Part shown: one piece after another, positions 60,026 through 64,000 of the stretch
Numbering within the stretch: position 1 is the first letter of the stretch
How the letters are laid out: the number at the start of each line of letters is the position of its first letter
Assembly: GCA_951394405.1 (NCBI GenBank)
Contig: OX596344.1
Span: forward strand, 2,757,062 to 2,821,061
Origin: Coprinellus micaceus
Taxonomy: Eukaryota; Basidiomycota; Agaricomycetes; Agaricales; Psathyrellaceae
Length of the DNA: 64,000 nucleotides
Direction of reading: 5' to 3'
Position numbers and translations under genes: made by a program
Notes under the pieces: generated by a model
Told to the model about the DNA's origin: nothing
The model's input: the letters and a program-made list of their open reading frames with translations, nothing else
Databases searched by the model: none

Positions 60026-61035
60026 ATGAAGGTCTTTTCTGTGCTCACCACCCTCGCGCTCGCCGCGGGCACCTCCGCTCATATTAGCATCTACGGGGTC
60101 TGGGTAAACGGCGAGTTCCAAGGCGATGGGAGACATCTCTACGTAGGTCGCACCTATCACTCCTATCGGTATTCCGTGTTGACGGTGGAATCATAGGAAC
60201 GCACGAAATTCAACATTGAGACGAACGGTCCGGTCAGAAATCCGGATTGGTCGTACATCGCATGCCACACTCTCGGGAACCGCGAGCAGCCCAAATGGCT
60301 CGAGGTGAAGGCAGGGGATACGTTCGCTCCCGAGTGGTTCTGGTCTAAGAGGAGCGATATGTACAGCGGAAATCACGTTGGGCCTCGTAAGTTCCTTTCC
60401 TCCCCGACCTTATCTTCTCCTCATGTGGGGGGGCTGACCTGGTACGCTCTCCCAGTCCTCGTGTACATTGCTCCAGCTGTCGCTATGGGCGTCAATACAC
60501 CCGACATTTGGACGAAACTCTATCACTACGGGTACAACACTACGGATGAGCTATGGGCTGATGACTATTTCAAGAAGGACGCGACACCTAGTAAAGGCCA
60601 CCACTTCATCACGATTCCGGATGTCCCAGCGGGAGATTATTTAATTCGATGTATGTGTCTCCTACCCCGTAGCATATCAACGCCAGGACTGACGATGGCA
60701 TTTCATCCCTTGAAGCTGAGATTATCACTCTCCAAGAGGCTTGGAGTTTGAACGGCGCGCAGCACTACCCCTCGTGTGTCCAGGTCCGAGTGACTACAGA
60801 TGGAAAGCAAACCCTTCCTGGCGGTGTGAGCTTTCCCGGTGAGTTGCTCAATATCGTCGGTAGCTGGCAGCTCACCGAGTTTATTTCTGTGATAGGAACG
60901 TACGTCCCGAACCAACCAGGTCTCAGGTGGCCGCCAGAGGGCACGGAGATCGCCGACCCGACCAACTATCCTATTCCTGGAGGCGATGTTTGGGAAGGAT
61001 CGCCAGGGGGTGGAATATACGGGCTTAATGCATAA
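60026..61035 (+). CDS. AA9 lytic polysaccharide monooxygenase, copy B
   Basis: Exons 60026-60142, 60197-60386, 60456-60650, 60716-60838 and 60896-61035 give 254 residues, with exon lengths identical to copy A (117, 190, 195, 123, 140 nt). The signal peptide ends TSA, then mature His in HISIYGVWVNGEFQG. The second copper His is in YSGNHVGP, before LLVYIAPAVAMGVNTP; GDYLIRSEIITLQEA and AQHYPSCVQVRV carry the axial Tyr and disulfide Cys. Ends SPGGGIYGLNA. All introns are GT-AG, including intron 1, which is GC-AG in copy A. It starts a divergent pair with USP-B. About 2.8 kb from the telomere repeats. Substrate unknown; no binding module. Confidence 0.88.
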
Positions 61036-61187
61036 GAGGGTTTATGCTGCCAGCGTAATATGTGCCTATATACGAGCCCTATCGCCGCAGATCGTCGATG
61101 TTATCAATGAAAGGAACTTCGGGGCGAGTGAAGCGGCCCGAGGGATACGTAATGAGCTCGAGATAAGATCGAAGACAATACGCGCAA

Positions 61188-61620
61188 ATGCACAACGAAG
61201 GCCAGTCCCCTTCCACTCTTCACCTTGCCCGTCGACACGCCCTGGGCCTCGTATACGAAGGCTGGCCCGCGTTCGACGAATACATCTCGGGTGAGGCGAC
61301 GAAACAGACATCAGCGACCCATCCAAAAAGCTGAGGTCCATCATCCTTAGAGATCTCGAGAAAGGCGAGGCGAGGTCGAGGCTGACACGCGGTTCAAAGA
61401 TATGCTCGATGTTCCAGTGGAGAAGGACGATACCCAACGAGAGCGTTCGATCAGGAGGTGGAAGGTGGAAGGGGTTAAATATTCTCTCGGCTCCAAGGGA
61501 AACGGCCGGGTAGGGATGGCGAAATGGAAACCGAGATCGAGAAAAGCCACGGAAGTGGAAACCCTCTGTTCGGCGATCGCCATTGTCGAGAGAGAGGATA
61601 TGTCAATGAGGTGGGGGTGA
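61188..61620 (+). CDS. Possible two-exon gene, unrecognised
   Basis: ATG at 61188 opens a 103-nt exon (MHNEGQSPSTLHLARRH... GWPAFDEYISG) with donor GTGAGG at 61291. An acceptor ending 61360 joins in frame to 61361-61620 (RFKDMLDVPVEKDD ... WKVEGVKYSLGSKGNG), a total of 120 residues. The residue mix looks like protein rather than noise, but there is no family match and other acceptors are possible. It may be a fragment left by subtelomeric rearrangement. Confidence 0.3.
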
Positions 61621-62141
61621 GGATTGCGTATCTAGGGATCACGGCGAGGAGATGTGTGAATGAGAATGGGGAGGATTGGGTTCGGTTTAGGACGCCATGC
61701 AGGAGAGACGGAGAGCGTCCTTGAAGAAAAAGAGCGGAGTGGGGTGGAGAGGGGCAAAAGGCTATAGGTGCGATTATAGTATACGCTCGACGGGAAGGCT
61801 AAACGCATGATATCGAGGAACCTCCTCGCTGTCGATTTGAAGGTGGTCCAACCCCTTCTATTTCGGGCTGAGCAATAGGCTCACTTGGCTGCCGGGATAC
61901 CCGAAACCAGTTTGAAACGCAGGATCATCAGACGGATTCCCCTCCTTGAAAGAAGCCACTGCAATGCTAGAATCACGTTTGGCAAACATCGGTTGTGGGA
62001 GCAAGACAGTCGGTCGCCGAGGTGGTAGAGGCATTCGCGTAATAAGCATTTGTAGTATGCAATGGCGCCATGAGGGGAGCGATCTCCACCGTTTCTGGCT
62101 AGCTCAAGTAGCGGGGCCTTTCGTTTCCAGCGGCTGCGAAT
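61621..62141. other. Intergenic, nothing recognised
   Basis: No supported gene; left flank of the TA-flanked element. Confidence 0.45.
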
Positions 62142-62143
62142 TA

Positions 62144-62515
62144 CAGTCATTTGCAAAATAGACTGCGCAACTTTTTTTTCAAAACGAGCTGTGACAGGGT
62201 CGCATCAAGTTGGCCGACCCACTGCCCCGGCGCTGCACCCAGAAAATCTGGACATTCATAGCGCTCCGCACTGTGCAACAGACCCTCTCATGGGTTCACG
62301 ATTGCGACGCGGTTCACCACCCTTTGGTCCATGGACGTTCCAGCCGTAATCGTGCGCTCTACTATTGAGTATATCGCGTCGGTGTTGGACGCGAATGCCG
62401 GACCACTTCAGACAAACGCAGATAATTGGCTGTGCCGAAGGAGGCCGACCTTGATGTGATCCTGTCACAACTTTTTTCGACAAAAAAACGGCGCAGTCTA
62501 TTTTGCAAATGACTG
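62144..62515. mobile_element. Tc1/mariner-like (pogo-type) MITE
   Basis: Ends are inverted: CAGTCATTTGCAAAATAGAC at 62144 and its complement ending 62515. TA flanks both sides (62142-62143 and 62516-62517), the Tc1/mariner target duplication. Inner parts also pair (around GTGACAGG at 62190 and CCTGTCAC at 62461). At 372 bp it has no transposase and must be non-autonomous. Classification rests on the CAGT end plus TA. Confidence 0.8.
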
Positions 62516-62517
62516 TA

Positions 62518-63298
62518 GGGACGTGCCACCGTATTTACCACGCACCTTTGAAATAGGAGCGATTCTACTGGACGAGCCACGGCAAAGGACCTCTGATAAA
62601 CGGAGCTAGCGCGGACCCCGGTAATCAATGTCCGAACGGCGCTCTCGATCGACGGGCGCTAAGCCCTGCGAAAGGCGTGGTTTGAGTATACCAGATCGCC
62701 GGAGTCTCCCCTTCACGAGATATAGTGATAGAAATCGAACCTACGCAGTCACTGCTGTGGATGTCCCCTCGTCGTACCAGCTGCGCAACTACTGATTGGC
62801 GTGATCTTGCTCTCGTCAGCATGCATTGTTTCGGTGGCTGGCACTTCACAACTCGTGTAGGATAATATTCTACCACTACGACAGATTGCGAAACCAAATG
62901 GGCTCATCCGTGCCTCGAAGCCCATTGTCGGGGGCAGCACTAACGAGGGGATGGAGAGGTCTTTCTAATGAGGAGTGCATGATTCAGATAGGTTCACGAG
63001 CTTACGAGCAGCACCAATTCCGTGACAAGTCGTTACTTCGAATTCGGCCCGGCATGCTGTACATATAAATTTCGGCATTTGGGTTCTGAATTCGCAACTT
63101 ACAGATATTGCCGTAAGTTTGTCCGAGACCAGGGAACTATCGAGAACGCCCAAGCTGCACTGAGACGGAGGTCCCTAACAAGGATTCAGATGAATTACCA
63201 CACCACTCGTTGATATCGAGATCCTGTAGGACTCAGGCAGTCCGGACTACACACAGCATCGCTTCGTGTACTGCGGTACGGTACACAGGCGAAACGAC
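62518..63298. other. Intergenic upstream of the peroxygenase, nothing recognised
   Basis: Contains fragments such as QLLIGVILLSSACI in one plus frame near 62780, which could be a relic of a membrane-protein gene, but stops interrupt it. No gene supported. Confidence 0.35.
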
Positions 63299-63305
63299 TA
63301 TAAAG
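63299..63305 (+). promoter_or_regulatory. TATA box of the truncated peroxygenase gene
   Basis: TATAAAG about 115 bp upstream of the ATG at 63419. Confidence 0.5.
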
Positions 63306-63418
63306 CCTTCACAGAATCTCAACATTACTTCAGTACACCCTTCCCTCATTCAAGAGATACCACTACAAAGGCCCTCATTTCAAGAGTATCTTGATTCCTG
63401 AACGTCGTTGCAACTATT

Positions 63419-63832
63419 ATGGCTCAGAAATCCTCTTTCCTCTCGCTTTTCGCGTTCCTTTCACTGCTTACCCGCCTCTCCTCAATTCTCGCGTTCCCGT
63501 CGTACAATTCTCTCGCTGGGTTGTCCGGGAGGGAGCTTGACGAGCTGGTTGCACGCCTACCGCAAGTTCTCCCCCCGAACCCCCCTGGACCACTCGCGTT
63601 CAGCGGCCCCAAGCTAGTCAACGATGCTGACCATCCTTGGAAGCCACTTCGACCAGGAGATATTCGAGGGCCATGCCCTGGACTGAATACGCTCGCATCG
63701 CACGGAGTGAGTCCGCATTCGATCTGCGCGTTACTCTCTCTACACAGTGCCGCTAACCTATTTTCTATACTCAGTACCTGCCGCGTGACGGAGTCGCCAC
63801 TCCTACACAACTCATCAACGCTGTTCAGGAAG
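63419..63832 (+). pseudogene. Unspecific peroxygenase (heme-thiolate), cut off by the telomere
   Basis: 5' end of a secreted heme-thiolate peroxidase of the UPO/chloroperoxidase family, which inserts oxygen into aromatic and aliphatic compounds using H2O2. Exon 1 is 63419-63706 (signal peptide, then HPWKPLRPGDIRGPCPGLNT, where the Cys of the PCP motif is the heme ligand). Exon 2 is 63775-63832 (YLPRDGVATPTQLINAVQEG). It ends at the donor GTACG, and TTAGGG repeats start in the same intron sequence at 63838. About 115 codons remain of a protein normally several hundred residues long. The Mg-binding and acid-base residues are missing, so no active enzyme can be made from this end. The promoter looks intact, so a short transcript is possible. 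Confidence 0.88.
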
Positions 63833-63837
63833 GTACG

Positions 63838-64000
63838 TTAGGGTTAGGGTTAGGGTTAGGGTTAGGGTTAGGGTTAGGGTTAGGGTTAGGGTTAGGGTTA
63901 GGGTTAGGGTTAGGGTTAGGGTTAGGGTTAGGGTTAGGGTTAGGGTTAGGGTTAGGGTTAGGGTTAGGGTTAGGGTTAGGGTTAGGGTTAGGGTTAGGGT
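63838..64000 (+). repeat. Telomere, about 27 TTAGGG repeats
   Basis: 163 bp of perfect TTAGGG repeats reading outward to the last base of the window. The G-rich strand runs 5' to 3' toward the end, as at a right chromosome end. Confidence 0.97.

Noticed and set aside
1..64000. CRISPR arrays, rRNA genes, prokaryotic operons
   Set aside because: No regular spacer arrays or rRNA sequence seen; intron structure and telomere show a fungal nuclear chromosome.

Overview
The window looks like the end of a chromosome of a basidiomycete fungus, most likely a wood- or litter-decaying agaricomycete. The evidence is a terminal run of TTAGGG repeats reading outward at 63838-64000, genes cut by many 50-70 bp GT-AG introns, and families typical of that group: AA9 lytic polysaccharide monooxygenase (LPMO), GMC oxidoreductase, heme-thiolate peroxygenase, DUF6533 and DUF6534 membrane proteins, DUF6589 and a group III hybrid histidine kinase. 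Gene models come from reading splice sites and frames by eye. Family names come from remembered signatures, not from database searches.

Layout. 1-1536 is the 5' part of a GMC oxidoreductase (minus). 1.5-23 kb is gene-poor. It holds a one-domain dsRNA-binding protein, a zinc-cluster-like gene and its decayed copy, a beta-trefoil lectin, a DUF6533 gene full of tiny exons, a DUF6534 gene with a damaged 5' end, and a seven-helix (7TM) gene with a 1.1 kb foldback transposon in its upstream region. 23.9-29.2 kb is a tail-to-tail pair: a RecQ-like helicase and a 1062-residue DUF6589 protein with 17 bp between stop codons. A second copy of the 7TM gene follows, then ATG18 (34.8-37.3 kb), two small genes and an intact DUF6534 gene (41.7-43.0 kb). 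46.8-53.9 kb is a Nik1/Os-1-type histidine kinase with seven HAMP units.

The most interesting system is a divergent pair, an AA9 LPMO and an unrecognised small secreted protein (called USP here). It occurs twice, in opposite orientations, on either side of the kinase (43.5-46.3 kb and 58.0-61.0 kb). Internal exon lengths are the same in both copies except for one USP exon, a 7-nt micro-exon is kept in both USPs, and two promoter blocks are conserved about 280-335 bp upstream of both LPMO starts. The window ends in a peroxygenase gene cut at its second intron donor, where telomere repeats begin.

Possible joint working (inference): the GMC oxidase would make H2O2, the LPMOs and peroxygenase would use it, and USP may assist the LPMO. 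Other duplicated families (7TM, DUF6534, zinc-cluster-like) fit subtelomeric gene expansion. Long stretches without a convincing gene are listed as such; many chance open frames there were left out.
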